From: JBPYFK01 sp051984675
Lineage (GTDB): Bacteria; Actinomycetota; Actinomycetes; Mycobacteriales; Pseudonocardiaceae
NCBI GenBank assembly: GCA_051984675.1
Contig: JBPYFK010000034.1
Coordinates: forward strand, 1 to 64,000
DNA length: 64,000 nt
Reading direction: 5' to 3'
Shown here: in pieces, positions 56,586 to 64,000 of the stretch
Position numbering within the stretch: the first letter of the stretch is position 1
How the letters are laid out: each line of letters begins with the position of its first letter
Made by a program: the position numbers and the translations under genes
Notes under the pieces: generated by a model
The model's database searches: none
Told to the model about the DNA's origin: nothing
Seen by the model: the letters and a program-made list of their open reading frames with translations, nothing else

Positions 56586-57626
56586 CTACGGTTCGATGGT
56601 GACCTTGATGGCTTCGCCGCGCGTGACCGTGTCAATGCCGTCATGGACGCGGTCGAGTGGCAGCCGGTGGGTGATGAGATCGGCGACCGGGACAGCCCCG
56701 CTGGCGATCAGGTCGAGTGCCTGCCGGTTGTGTTCCGGGCTGGACCCGTTGGCTCCGACGATGGTCAGTTCGCGGTAGTGCACGAGGTTGGAGTCACAGG
56801 AGATCGTCGGATTGTCTTTGGGAAGACCCCCGAAGAAGCTGATCCGACCGCGTCGTGCGGCCATCTGCAAGGCGTCCTCCTGCGCCTTGCCGGAGGCTGC
56901 GGCCGTGATGACGACGTCCGCGCCGCGCCCGTTGGTGTGCTTGAGGATCGCGTCGACCGGGTCGACCTCCGCGGAGCAGATGGCCGCGTCAGGGTGTACC
57001 CGATCGGCGGCGAGGTCGAGCCGCTGGCGGGAGAGTTCGACGAGGTAGACCGCCCGCGCGCCACGTGCGCGAGCCAACCGTACGTGCAAGCAACCGATCG
57101 GGCCCGCACCGACCACGACCACCGAGTCGCCGTCACCGACCCCGGCGAGCTGTTGTCCATTGAGAACGCATGCGAGCGGTTCGCCCACGGACGCCTCTGC
57201 GTGCGAGACTCCGTCCGCGATGCGGTTGAGTCCTCCGACTCGCAGGACTTTCCCCGGTACGGTCAGGAATTCGGCGAACCCGCCGTCGTAGTCGTAGCCG
57301 ATGGACTCCTGGTTGGGGCAGATCGTGTGCCAGCCGCGCTGGCAGTCCTCGCAGTCGCCGCACGGGATCGCGGCGATGACCTGCACGCGGTCGCCGACCA
57401 TCCAGCCCTCGACCCGCTCGCCGGACGCGACGATCTCGCCGGCGACCTCGTGGCCGATCACGCGCGGTGGCCGGAGCCGGTGGTGGCCGTGTGCCTGGAT
57501 TTTCGCGTCCGTCCCGCAGGTGGAGCAGGCGTGGACACGGATGGTCACCTCGTCGGGTCCGGTCGTCGGCTGCTCGGCCTCCTCGATGCGCAGGTCTCCG
57601 GGAGCGTAGAAGCGGGCGACCTTCAT
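56586..57626 (-). CDS. Zinc-dependent polyol (phosphate) dehydrogenase
   Basis: About 346 residues, medium-chain dehydrogenase. Catalytic zinc: CSTCGTD and GHEVAGE. Structural zinc: CGDCEDCQRGWHTIC (four Cys). Rossmann motif VVVVGAGPIGCLH. Last gene of the PTS operon, so it probably oxidises the imported polyol phosphate (mannitol-, sorbitol- or galactitol-type), replacing the MtlD enzyme of classical mannitol operons. The ATG follows AAGGAG; the longer frame overlaps the IIA gene and is rejected. Confidence 0.85.
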   Translation of the reverse strand: MKVARFYAPGDLRIEEAEQPTTGPDEVTIRVHACSTCGTDAKIQAHGHHRLRPPRVIGHEVAGEIVASGERVEGWMVGDRVQVIAAIPCGDCEDCQRGWHTICPNQESIGYDYDGGFAEFLTVPGKVLRVGGLNRIADGVSHAEASVGEPLACVLNGQQLAGVGDGDSVVVVGAGPIGCLHVRLARARGARAVYLVELSRQRLDLAADRVHPDAAICSAEVDPVDAILKHTNGRGADVVITAAASGKAQEDALQMAARRGRISFFGGLPKDNPTISCDSNLVHYRELTIVGANGSSPEHNRQALDLIASGAVPVADLITHRLPLDRVHDGIDTVTRGEAIKVTIEP

Positions 57627-57630
57627 CTGG

Positions 57631-58086
57631 TCAGTTCTCCTTTCCGGCCGGCTGGAGTAGCCGAACCACGTCGTCTTCGGTGGTGGCCCTGCGCAGGTGC
57701 GCGGCCTTGTCGGGGTCGAGCAGGATGCGGGCGAGCGCGGACAGCACGCCGAGGTGTTCGTCGTCGCGGGCGGCGATGCCGATGCACACGTGCGCGCGCT
57801 GCCCTTCTCCCCAGTCCACGCCCTGGGGGAATCGCAGGTATGCCAAGGCGGTGCGGTGCACCAGCGCCCGGGCTTCGTTGGTGCCGTGCGGGATCGCGAC
57901 ACCTTCGCCGAGGTAGGTCGTCACCGAGCGTTCCCGCTCCCGCATCGCGTCGAGATAGCCCGGGTCGACGGCGCCGGCGGCGAGCAGGACCTCGCCGGTC
58001 TGACGGATCGCGTCGTGCTTGTCCCGGGCCGTGCAGTGCAGCCGGACTGCTTCGCTGGGCAGCGCGGGAAGGGCCAGTTCCGCCAT
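57631..58086 (-). CDS. PTS IIA component, mannitol/fructose type
   Basis: About 151 residues. Phosphoryl-accepting His67 in GVAIPHGTNEA, with GVDWGEGQRAHVCIGIAARDDEHLGVLSALARIL, standard for the mannitol/fructose IIA fold. It carries phosphate from HPr to the IIB protein encoded next door. One base separates the IIB stop from its ATG. Confidence 0.9.
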   Translation of the reverse strand: MAELALPALPSEAVRLHCTARDKHDAIRQTGEVLLAAGAVDPGYLDAMRERERSVTTYLGEGVAIPHGTNEARALVHRTALAYLRFPQGVDWGEGQRAHVCIGIAARDDEHLGVLSALARILLDPDKAAHLRRATTEDDVVRLLQPAGKEN

Positions 58087-58087
58087 G

Positions 58088-58396
58088 TCAGCCCTCCAAC
58101 TCCACGCCGTCCCGAACGGCCGCGACGAGGCGCTCGAAGACCGGGTCGCCAAGGAAGACCTGGAACCCGAGGACGACCTTGCCGGGCGCCGAGGCCCGCG
58201 CGCGGTCGGCCAGCCCCTGGTGGCAGAGCACCACGTCGGTGTCATCCGGGATGGCGTTGACCGGGCTGTGCTCGACCGCGACACCGTGGCTGGCGAGCTG
58301 CTGGCGCAGCGTGCTGGTGAGCAGCACGCTGCTGCCCATCCCCGCATCGCAGGCGATGACGACCTTCTTGACGTCGTTTCCGGCGATCGTGGTCAT
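58088..58396 (-). CDS. PTS IIB component, mannitol type
   Basis: About 102 residues. Phosphocysteine loop VVIACDAGMGSS (Cys16), the form found in MtlA-type IIB domains. A free-standing IIB, whereas classical MtlA fuses IIC and IIB. It lies between the IIC and IIA genes with only a few bases on either side. Confidence 0.9.
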   Translation of the reverse strand: MTTIAGNDVKKVVIACDAGMGSSVLLTSTLRQQLASHGVAVEHSPVNAIPDDTDVVLCHQGLADRARASAPGKVVLGFQVFLGDPVFERLVAAVRDGVELEG

Positions 58397-58399
58397 GCT

Positions 58400-59542
58400 C
58401 TACACACCCTTTCCGGTCGGTTGCTTGCTGGCCCGCTTGTTGCGCTGGGTGGCGGCAGTGGCGTCCGCGAGCTGCTCGGCTGCCTCGGCGGCTCTTTCCT
58501 CGCGGCCGAAGCCCAGCAGTGCTGCTGCCACGGCGAATGACACGGCGCCGGCGACCAGGACTCCGGCCGCGACGCCGAGGTAGCCGCCCTTCGGCGTGAC
58601 CGCGAACAGCGCGAGGATGCTGCCTGGTGACGGGGTCGCGACCAAGCCGGCGCCGGTGAGCAGGAACGTGAGCACGCCCGCGCCACCACCGGCGATCGCC
58701 GCCACGATCAAGCGCGGCTTCATCAGCACGTAGGGGAAGTAGATCTCGTGGATGCCGCCCAGGAACTGGATCACGATCGCACCCGGCGTGGACGCGCGCA
58801 GCGACCGCGGCCCGAAGAACAGGAACGCCAGCAGAATCCCGAGCCCGGGACCGGGGTTGGTTTCGAGCAGGAACAGCACCGACTTGCCCTGGTGCGCGGC
58901 TTGGGCGACGCCGAGCGGGCTGAGCACCCCGTGGTTGACGGCGTTGTTCAGGAACAGCACCTTCGCCGGTTCGACCAGCAGCGACACCAACGGCAGCAGC
59001 CGCGCACTGATCAGGTACTGCACCCCGCTTCCGGCCGCTGCCGTCAGCCCGGTCACTACCGGCTTGATCAGCAACAGCCCCACCAGCGCCATACCCGCGC
59101 CCACGATGCCGGCACTGAAGTTCTCGACGAGCATCTCGAAGCCGGCCTTGATCCGCCGGACGGTGAGCCGGTCCACGAGCTTGAGTACGGCCGCGGCCAG
59201 CGGCCCGATGATCATGGCGCCCAGGAACATCGGGGTCTGGGCGCCCACGGCGATTCCTACGGTGGCCACCGCGCCGACGACCGCGCCGCGCTGGCCGTGG
59301 ACCAGCCGGCCGCCGGTGTAGCCGATCAACACCGGCAGCAGCATCAGCACCATCGGGTCGACCAGCTCACCGAGCTGCTTGTTGGGTAGCCAGCCACCGG
59401 ACGTGAACAACGCGGCGATGAGCCCCCATGCGATGAACGCCCCGATGTTGGGCATGACCATCCCGGCGAGATGGCCACCCACGCGTTGGACCGTGGCCCG
59501 CAGCCCGCCGGACGGCGCGGGCGCGGCAGTCGCATTCGACAT
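58400..59542 (-). CDS. PTS IIC permease, mannitol type
   Basis: About 380 residues, about eight membrane helices. Mannitol IIC marks: MVMPNIGAFIAWGLIAALF, GAMIIGPL, NNAVNHGVLSPLG and GGIHEIYFPYVLMKP (the GI(x)E-type substrate motif). Imports a hexitol with phosphorylation. First gene of the minus-strand PTS operon. The ATG at 59542, eight bases after GAGGAG, is preferred over the GTG two codons upstream. Confidence 0.9.
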   Translation of the reverse strand: MSNATAAPAPSGGLRATVQRVGGHLAGMVMPNIGAFIAWGLIAALFTSGGWLPNKQLGELVDPMVLMLLPVLIGYTGGRLVHGQRGAVVGAVATVGIAVGAQTPMFLGAMIIGPLAAAVLKLVDRLTVRRIKAGFEMLVENFSAGIVGAGMALVGLLLIKPVVTGLTAAAGSGVQYLISARLLPLVSLLVEPAKVLFLNNAVNHGVLSPLGVAQAAHQGKSVLFLLETNPGPGLGILLAFLFFGPRSLRASTPGAIVIQFLGGIHEIYFPYVLMKPRLIVAAIAGGGAGVLTFLLTGAGLVATPSPGSILALFAVTPKGGYLGVAAGVLVAGAVSFAVAAALLGFGREERAAEAAEQLADATAATQRNKRASKQPTGKGV

Positions 59543-59622
59543 GAGCACAACTCCTCAAGGACAACCTGGACACCACCGCAGTGTGGGCGGTGTCACCTGG
59601 CGAGTGGTTGACGCGAACCATA

Positions 59623-59658
59623 GAACAGAGTCGGAACAATTGTCCAGAACGAATGTTC
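59623..59658. promoter_or_regulatory. GAAC-N4-GTTC type tandem sites in PTS/SorC divergent region
   Basis: GAAC half-sites recur at 59623, 59634 and 59647. The last forms a perfect GAAC-GAAT-GTTC palindrome (59647-59658) and the middle one an imperfect one (GAACAATTGTCC, 59634-59645). They lie between the IIC gene and the SorC-type regulator, most likely operators for that regulator. Confidence 0.5.
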
Positions 59659-59728
59659 CCTGTCGATCGCACCGGCGGTACGCTGACCGCAGCGGCACCG
59701 GGCACCGGCGCGGAGAGGAACGATCCAG

Positions 59729-60679
59729 GTGGCGAAGAACGGCGGCGACACCGACCGGACCGACCTGCTGGTCACGGCGGCGGTCCTGTACTACGAGCGG
59801 GAGCGCTCCCAGGAGCAGATCGCCCGCGAACTCGGCGTCAGCCGCCCCGTGGTCAGCCGGCTGCTGGCCCGAGCCCGCGAGCTGGGCATCGTCCAGATCC
59901 AGATCGTGCCGCCCTCCGTTGACCCCGATCTCGCGCCCTCACTGGCGAAAGCCCTTGGCTTGCAGGCCGTCTACATCGCCGCTGGAGTAGCCGACACACC
60001 GAACCCCGGCCCTGTGCTCTCCGGCGCGCTGGACCAGGCCCTCAACGCGATCGACCTGCGCGCCGGGCAGGTCGTGTTGGTGAGCTGGGGCCGCGCCGTG
60101 TACAGCCTGGCCCGGGCGCTCACCACCCCCCGGCCCGGCGTGCGCGTCGTCCCCGCACTCGGGGGCAGTGACGGCGACCGCCCCTGGTTCCAACCCAACG
60201 AAGTCGCCCGCCTCTGGGCGTCCACGCTGCAGGGCGTCCCGCGCTACCTCCACGCCCCGGCCATGGTCTCCCCCGCGCTGCTGCGCTCGCTGCTGACCGA
60301 ACCCGCCATCCGCTCCACCGTGCACCTGTGGCGCATCGCCGATGTCGCGTTGCTCGGCATTGGCGCCTGGCCCAAACCCGACCCCAGCTACGCCGCCTCC
60401 GGCTTCCCCATCGAGGACCCGGCCGTCACCAACGCCGCCGGCGACGTCGCCGGCCGGTCCTTCACCGAGGACGGCATCCTGGTCGACTACCGGGACCACC
60501 GCAGCCTGCTCGCGGTCACCACCCACCGGCTCCGGCGGATACCGCACGTCATCGGTCTCGCCGGCGGCCCGGACAAGGCCAAGGCCGTCATCGGCGCGGC
60601 ACGCGCGGGCCTGATCAACACGCTGGTCACCGACACCACCACCGCCCGTGCGGTCCAGCAACGACTCGAAAAGTCCTGA
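59729..60679 (+). CDS. SorC-family sugar-binding transcriptional regulator
   Basis: About 316 residues, GTG start after AGAGGAACG. N-terminal helix-turn-helix (about 10-58: AAVLYYERERSQEQIARELGVSRPVVSRLLARA), then the SorC effector domain (VVLVSWGRAVYSLARAL, VVPALGGSDGD, GLAGGPDKAKAVIGAARAGLINTLVTD). Binds a sugar phosphate. Divergent from the PTS operon it should control. Confidence 0.9.
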   Translation: MAKNGGDTDRTDLLVTAAVLYYERERSQEQIARELGVSRPVVSRLLARARELGIVQIQIVPPSVDPDLAPSLAKALGLQAVYIAAGVADTPNPGPVLSGALDQALNAIDLRAGQVVLVSWGRAVYSLARALTTPRPGVRVVPALGGSDGDRPWFQPNEVARLWASTLQGVPRYLHAPAMVSPALLRSLLTEPAIRSTVHLWRIADVALLGIGAWPKPDPSYAASGFPIEDPAVTNAAGDVAGRSFTEDGILVDYRDHRSLLAVTTHRLRRIPHVIGLAGGPDKAKAVIGAARAGLINTLVTDTTTARAVQQRLEKS

Positions 60680-60941
60680 CCAGGCTCTTTCGGAAGAAGC
60701 AGCGTCAAACCCGGTACGAGCCGACGAAATCGCAGCCATGCTCCCGGCTCAACCCCAGACCTGGAGCCAGCGTGCCCTGTGTGGGCCGGCGCGACTAGCT
60801 CACGAATACCTACTTTGCTCGAGGCCGCCACAAACCCGCTCGCCGCAGGCAAAGTACCCAATTGTGGATGGCTTTTCCTACGGAACCTGCCTGCGGCGTG
60901 GGTTGTGGGAGAACGCGCTCATACGCGTTCAGCCCGGCCGG

Positions 60942-61498
60942 TCACTTCGGTTCGATGAACTGCGCGTCCAGTTGAATCTTGACGACATCGCCGAGCAGCG
61001 CATCCGCGGCTCCGAAGGTGATGCCGAAGTCGCTGCGCCGGATCTCCCCGCGAGCTTCGAACCCGGCATGCCGGCGACCGTCGACGATCGAGTCCTCCAC
61101 CCCGCCGAAGTCGACCTCGAACATCACCTGACGGGTCACCTCACCGATGGTCAGGTCTCCCTCCATCGACCAGTCGCCGCCCGCACCACCGATACGCGTC
61201 GAGCGGAACGTCATCGTCGGCCGGCGCTCGACATCCAGCAGGTCCGGCGCGCGCACATGCGCGTCCCGATCCGCGTTGCCGGTGTCGATCGACGCCAGCG
61301 CCACGGTGGCGCTGACCGCGCACTCGTCGACGGTGGCGCCAACGGTCAACTCGGCTCCCATTCGGCGAAGCGCCCGCGGACCTTCGACACCCCCAGATGC
61401 CGGATCGCGAAGCCCACCGACGAATGGTGGGTGTCGATGGCCCACTTACCGGGAATCAGCGGAAGGTCTGCCGTCATCGTGCTCGTTTCTGTGTTCAT
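60942..61498 (-). pseudogene. YceI-family protein, single-base frameshift
   Basis: The start (ATG at 61498 after GTGAGGAC) gives MNTETSTMTADLPLIPGKWA, then IDTHHSSVGFAIRHLGVSKV and RGRFAEW, then a quick stop. The rest of the family sequence (AELTVGATVDECAVSATVAL, then DRDAHVRAPDLLDVERRPTM and the end at 60942) continues in another frame. The junction is near 61358-61364, where RFAEFGAEL is expected and one base is missing. Intact YceI proteins are lipocalin-like isoprenoid-binding proteins of about 180 residues. Confidence 0.75.
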
Positions 61499-61599
61499 GT
61501 CCTCACCGTGCTCGGCCTGGCGCCGGGGAAGGAAGGCCCGGCCGAGCCTAGCCCTGTCAGGGCCACCTTACCGCTGCCGCATGCGGGTAGATTTCGACC

Positions 61600-62453
61600 G
61601 TGGGCGACAACGAACTCGGCACTTTCCTACGCGCACGCCGCGAAGCCGTCACCCCGGCCGAGGTCGGCCTACCGGCGGGCAGCCGCCGCCGCACGCCCGG
61701 CCTGCGGCGCTCCGAACTCGCCACGATCGCCGGGATCAGCGTCGACTACCTCACCCGGCTGGAGCAGGGACGCGACCGCCGCCCTTCCGCCCAAGTGCTC
61801 GCGGCGCTCGCCGACGCCCTACGCCTGTCGGCTGACCAGCGCCATCACCTGCGCCTGCTGCTGATCAGCGCCAAAAACAGCAGCTTCTGCCCCGCAGCCT
61901 ACCCCCGGAACGCACGGTGCGCCCCACCGTGCGGGCCGTCCTCGACCGACTCGACCCCGCCCCCGCGTTCGTGCTCAACCGGCTCGCCGACGTCCTCGCC
62001 CACACCACCGGTTACGAACGTCTCGCCCGCTCGACCGGCCTGCTGGAGGACGAGCCACCCAACCTCGTCCGCTTCCTCTGCACCGACCCCCGGGCCCGCA
62101 CCCTCTACCCCGACTGGGAACGCGTCGCCGACGAGCACATCGCCCACCTCAAGACCGCCGCTCACCGCGACGACCCGCACCTGGCCTCCCTAGTCGACGA
62201 ACTCACCATCACTGCCGGCGCTTCCTTCACCGACCGGTGGCAGGCACCACCCGTTCTGCCCGCACGCACCGGAATCCAACGATGGGCTCACCCCGAGGCC
62301 GGGCAGCTTCGGCTGGCCTACGAGACCCTCGACCTCGCCGACGCCGACGACCAGCGCCTGATCATCCACCTCGCCGCGGACGAGCCGACGTCGACCGCGC
62401 TCGACCACCTCACCGGACGCCATCCGGGCGCCCTGCGCTCCGTCACCGGCTGA
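61600..62453 (+). pseudogene. XRE regulator of MmyB type, single-base frameshift
   Basis: The first part, GTG at 61600, has a helix-turn-helix (GLRRSELATIAGISVDYLTRLEQGRDRRPSAQVLAALADAL) and runs to SAKNSSFCPAAYP. The second part continues in another frame as PERTVRPTVRAVLDRLDPAP and FVLNRLADVLAHTTGYERLA to the stop at 62453, the MmyB ligand-binding domain. The shift falls in a run of five C at 61902-61906, where six are needed. The intact protein would be about 284 residues. Confidence 0.75.
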
Positions 62454-62645
62454 CCCGACAGACCCACCAGTCGACGGCTTCCACTGGACGGATAACACCT
62501 GGCCTGAAGGCGTCCGTCGTCGTCCATCGGACCCCAGTGGGATGGCGTCATCAGCCGGTCCCGAAATCACCATGAAGTTGATATCGGGTCCATCGTTCTG
62601 TCAACTTTTCTTGATGGACGGGCTACGTTGAGATATTGCTAGACA

Positions 62646-62659
62646 TCAACGAACGTTGA
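62646..62659. promoter_or_regulatory. TCAACG/CGTTGA palindrome, probable operator
   Basis: Perfect 6-base arms around AA, ending 23 bases before the HTH gene. The surroundings are AT-rich (62570-62660) and contain a possible promoter (TTGATG at 62611, TATTGC at 62634). Likely autoregulation of the HTH-protease pair. Confidence 0.45.
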
Positions 62660-62682
62660 CTTCCTCACGAGGAGAAGGCGCG

Positions 62683-63111
62683 ATGTCCTGGACCTATGCG
62701 CAGGCCGCCAGCGCGCTGATCCGCGCCCGAGCGGCGCTTGACGACCCGGAAGCGGAAATCACCGCGCTGCGCCCGGCAGGTGTGCAACGGATCGCCCAGG
62801 AGATCAGCGCCATGCCCGGCGTTGAGCCGGTCAGCCATCAAACGATCGCCAAACTGGTCAAAGGGGACATTCACCGACCCTCGGCCGAAACGCTGCGATC
62901 GCTGTCGCGGTGGGCCGGTCTTCGCGACGCGGACATGGCGTACTGGTTCGACGAGAAGACCGCGCGAAAGTACCTGGAACAGCTTGCTGTGCTGCGCGAG
63001 ATGCGCTCGACCCGGGTGGCTGCCCGAGGCGGCCCGGCGAAGACGATCTCGGCCGCGCGTTACCGCCCAGCGTGGAAATATATGCTCGGTGATGACGTGA
63101 ACCACACCTGA
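62683..63111 (+). CDS. Helix-turn-helix regulator of an ImmA/IrrE pair
   Basis: About 142 residues. Helices AGVQRIAQEISAM and VSHQTIAKLVKGDIHRPSAETLRSLSRW form an XRE-like DNA-binding domain in the middle; the C-terminus is basic. The ATG follows GAGGAGAAGG. The next gene encodes a metallopeptidase-like protein 13 bases on. In such pairs the protease typically cleaves or removes the repressor on a signal. Confidence 0.7.
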   Translation: MSWTYAQAASALIRARAALDDPEAEITALRPAGVQRIAQEISAMPGVEPVSHQTIAKLVKGDIHRPSAETLRSLSRWAGLRDADMAYWFDEKTARKYLEQLAVLREMRSTRVAARGGPAKTISAARYRPAWKYMLGDDVNHT

Positions 63112-63124
63112 CGTTGGGACCACT

Positions 63125-63592
63125 GTGACGTTTTCAGGAAAGTTTCGCGGGCACGACTGCGTGGTGACCCAGGAACGGACTCTGCAACTCCTGCGGGACA
63201 TGGGGCTGCAGCCTGGCAAGTTCCGGCCCCGAGACTTCGTGACAGCGCTACAGGACCACAACCAGCGTCCGATCAAGCTCACGCCCCACTACATGGCGCG
63301 TCCCCCCTGGGGATATCACCTCTCCTACGAGAGCCACGACGAGATCCTGTATGCCTCGAACGCCGGACACCAGGATGTGATCATCCTGCATGAGGCGATG
63401 CACATCGCGCTGGGACATCGTGGCGAGCCGGTCAGCCCGGAGGTCGCACAAGAGCTGTTGCCCGATCTCGACCCGCAGATGGTCCAGCACTACTTGCGGC
63501 GCTGTGGCTGGGACTCGGACTCTCAGGAGATGGAAGCCGAGGCCATGGCCCGGATGACGTTGGGCTACAGCGGTTTCGCGAGGGGCGGCTGA
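63125..63592 (+). CDS. ImmA/IrrE-type metallopeptidase
   Basis: About 155 residues, GTG start. Zinc-protease motif HEAMH (His89, Glu90, His93) in VIILHEAMHIALGHRG, and a C-terminal EMEAEAMARM helix that supplies the third ligand (Glu). Small single-domain members act on a partner repressor. The upstream HTH protein is the likely target. Shine-Dalgarno is weak, so translation may depend on the upstream gene. Confidence 0.75.
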   Translation: MTFSGKFRGHDCVVTQERTLQLLRDMGLQPGKFRPRDFVTALQDHNQRPIKLTPHYMARPPWGYHLSYESHDEILYASNAGHQDVIILHEAMHIALGHRGEPVSPEVAQELLPDLDPQMVQHYLRRCGWDSDSQEMEAEAMARMTLGYSGFARGG

Positions 63593-63614
63593 CATTCCTC
63601 GCGCACTGACACGC

Positions 63615-64000
63615 TTGCGCCAGTGGGCGCGGGCCTACTACACCCACCAGCGGCTCGGCGGGCTTTGGCGAATCGTATCCGCCGCCGAGGTCACGCACCC
63701 GATGCCCATCCCCCGAGGCCGTGCTGAGCGACTGGTCCCAGACTGGCTTCGACGTCGCCGCTGGGCGATGCGGCTTGCGCAGTGGTGGGACAACTGGCTT
63801 GCCTGGGATCAGGTCGACGCACGGTTGACCAGTCGCACCATTGAGATCGAGCACGCGCCCCTCGCGCTGGCCGCCCTCGCGCCCACCGGCGTCGCCGCAG
63901 CCGCCGAGCAACTCGGTCACGACGCCGGGCTCGCTCCTGAGCACACCGGCGCGCTGGTCGATGCTGCTTTGATCCATGCCGGTCTCCTCACCCTGCAGCG
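63615..64000 (+). CDS. Partial unknown protein, MAB_1171c-like C-terminal part
   Basis: An open frame runs from just after the protease stop to the window edge: LRQWARAYYTHQRLGGLWRI, later RTIEIEHAPLALAALAP. It resembles the cytoplasmic C-terminal part of MAB_1171c-type membrane proteins, often encoded after HTH/ImmA pairs, but the membrane half is absent. No ATG or GTG exists near the front: candidates are TTG at 63615, CTG at 63606 or ATT at 63594. It may be a truncated gene. It continues beyond 64000. Confidence 0.4.
   Translation, partial: MRQWARAYYTHQRLGGLWRIVSAAEVTHPMPIPRGRAERLVPDWLRRRRWAMRLAQWWDNWLAWDQVDARLTSRTIEIEHAPLALAALAPTGVAAAAEQLGHDAGLAPEHTGALVDAALIHAGLLTLQ

Noticed and set aside
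56643..58583. Plus-strand frame of about 640 codons opposite the polyol dehydrogenase and PTS genes
   Set aside because: Despite its length it shows no motif, and the minus strand has four genes with active-site residues and ribosome-binding sites.

Overview
This window is high-GC DNA with dense short-overlap operons (ATGA, GTGA and TGATG junctions) and many GTG starts. It carries a complete mycofactocin cluster, an NDMA-dependent methanol dehydrogenase, a yrbE-mce operon and mycothiol-type enzymes. Together these point to a mycolic-acid-lacking or related actinomycete, most likely of the Pseudonocardiales (Amycolatopsis-like). The genus is an inference from gene content. No rRNA, tRNA, CRISPR array or intact insertion sequence was recognised.

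Layout. 0-11.8 kb: mixed housekeeping and envelope genes. These are the end of a frameshifted tyrosine phosphatase, a lipoprotein, an SPW-repeat membrane protein, a proton-pumping pyrophosphatase (hppA), an unknown protein, the Mce-transporter ATPase MceG, a CysS/MshC-like orphan, a ZIP transporter, a pentapeptide-repeat lipoprotein, a maleylpyruvate-isomerase-like protein, a secreted lipase and a TetR regulator. 12-20.5 kb (minus strand): the full lipid-importer operon yrbEA-yrbEB-mceABCDEF, divergent from a PucR/CdaR-type regulator. 22-26.2 kb: isochorismatase family enzyme, an amidohydrolase remnant, a methyltransferase and a large ATP-binding LuxR regulator.

26.2-33.6 kb: a catabolic locus for a sugar or sugar acid. 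It has two minus-strand operons: a sodium symporter, a small membrane protein, a U32-peptidase-like enzyme and an SMP-30 lactonase; and a zinc alcohol dehydrogenase with an alpha-ketoglutarate-semialdehyde dehydrogenase. Both promoters carry the same TGTTCTCGAACA palindrome, and a divergent IclR regulator is the likely controller.

34-53.5 kb: the core of the window, a mycofactocin-dependent alcohol-oxidation island. mftA (45 residues), mftB, mftC, mftE, an SDR, mftF and mftD form one operon that makes the redox cofactor. Divergent from it run methanol dehydrogenase, a MoxR AAA+/VWA pair with His-rich segments, and the cofactor methyltransferase mftM. Next come a two-component system (MnoS/MnoR-like), a second iron-type alcohol dehydrogenase, acetyl-CoA synthetase, a DUF779 protein, an aldehyde dehydrogenase and its GAF-domain regulator. 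Together they can take an alcohol through aldehyde and acid to acyl-CoA. A near-identical palindromic motif lies in front of both alcohol dehydrogenase operons and the mft operon.

55.5-64 kb: a GH172 (DUF2961) glycosidase, a split mannitol-type PTS (IIA, IIB, IIC) with a zinc polyol dehydrogenase and SorC-type regulator, two genes broken by single-base frameshifts (yceI and an XRE regulator), and at the right edge an HTH / ImmA-IrrE protease pair followed by a partial gene.
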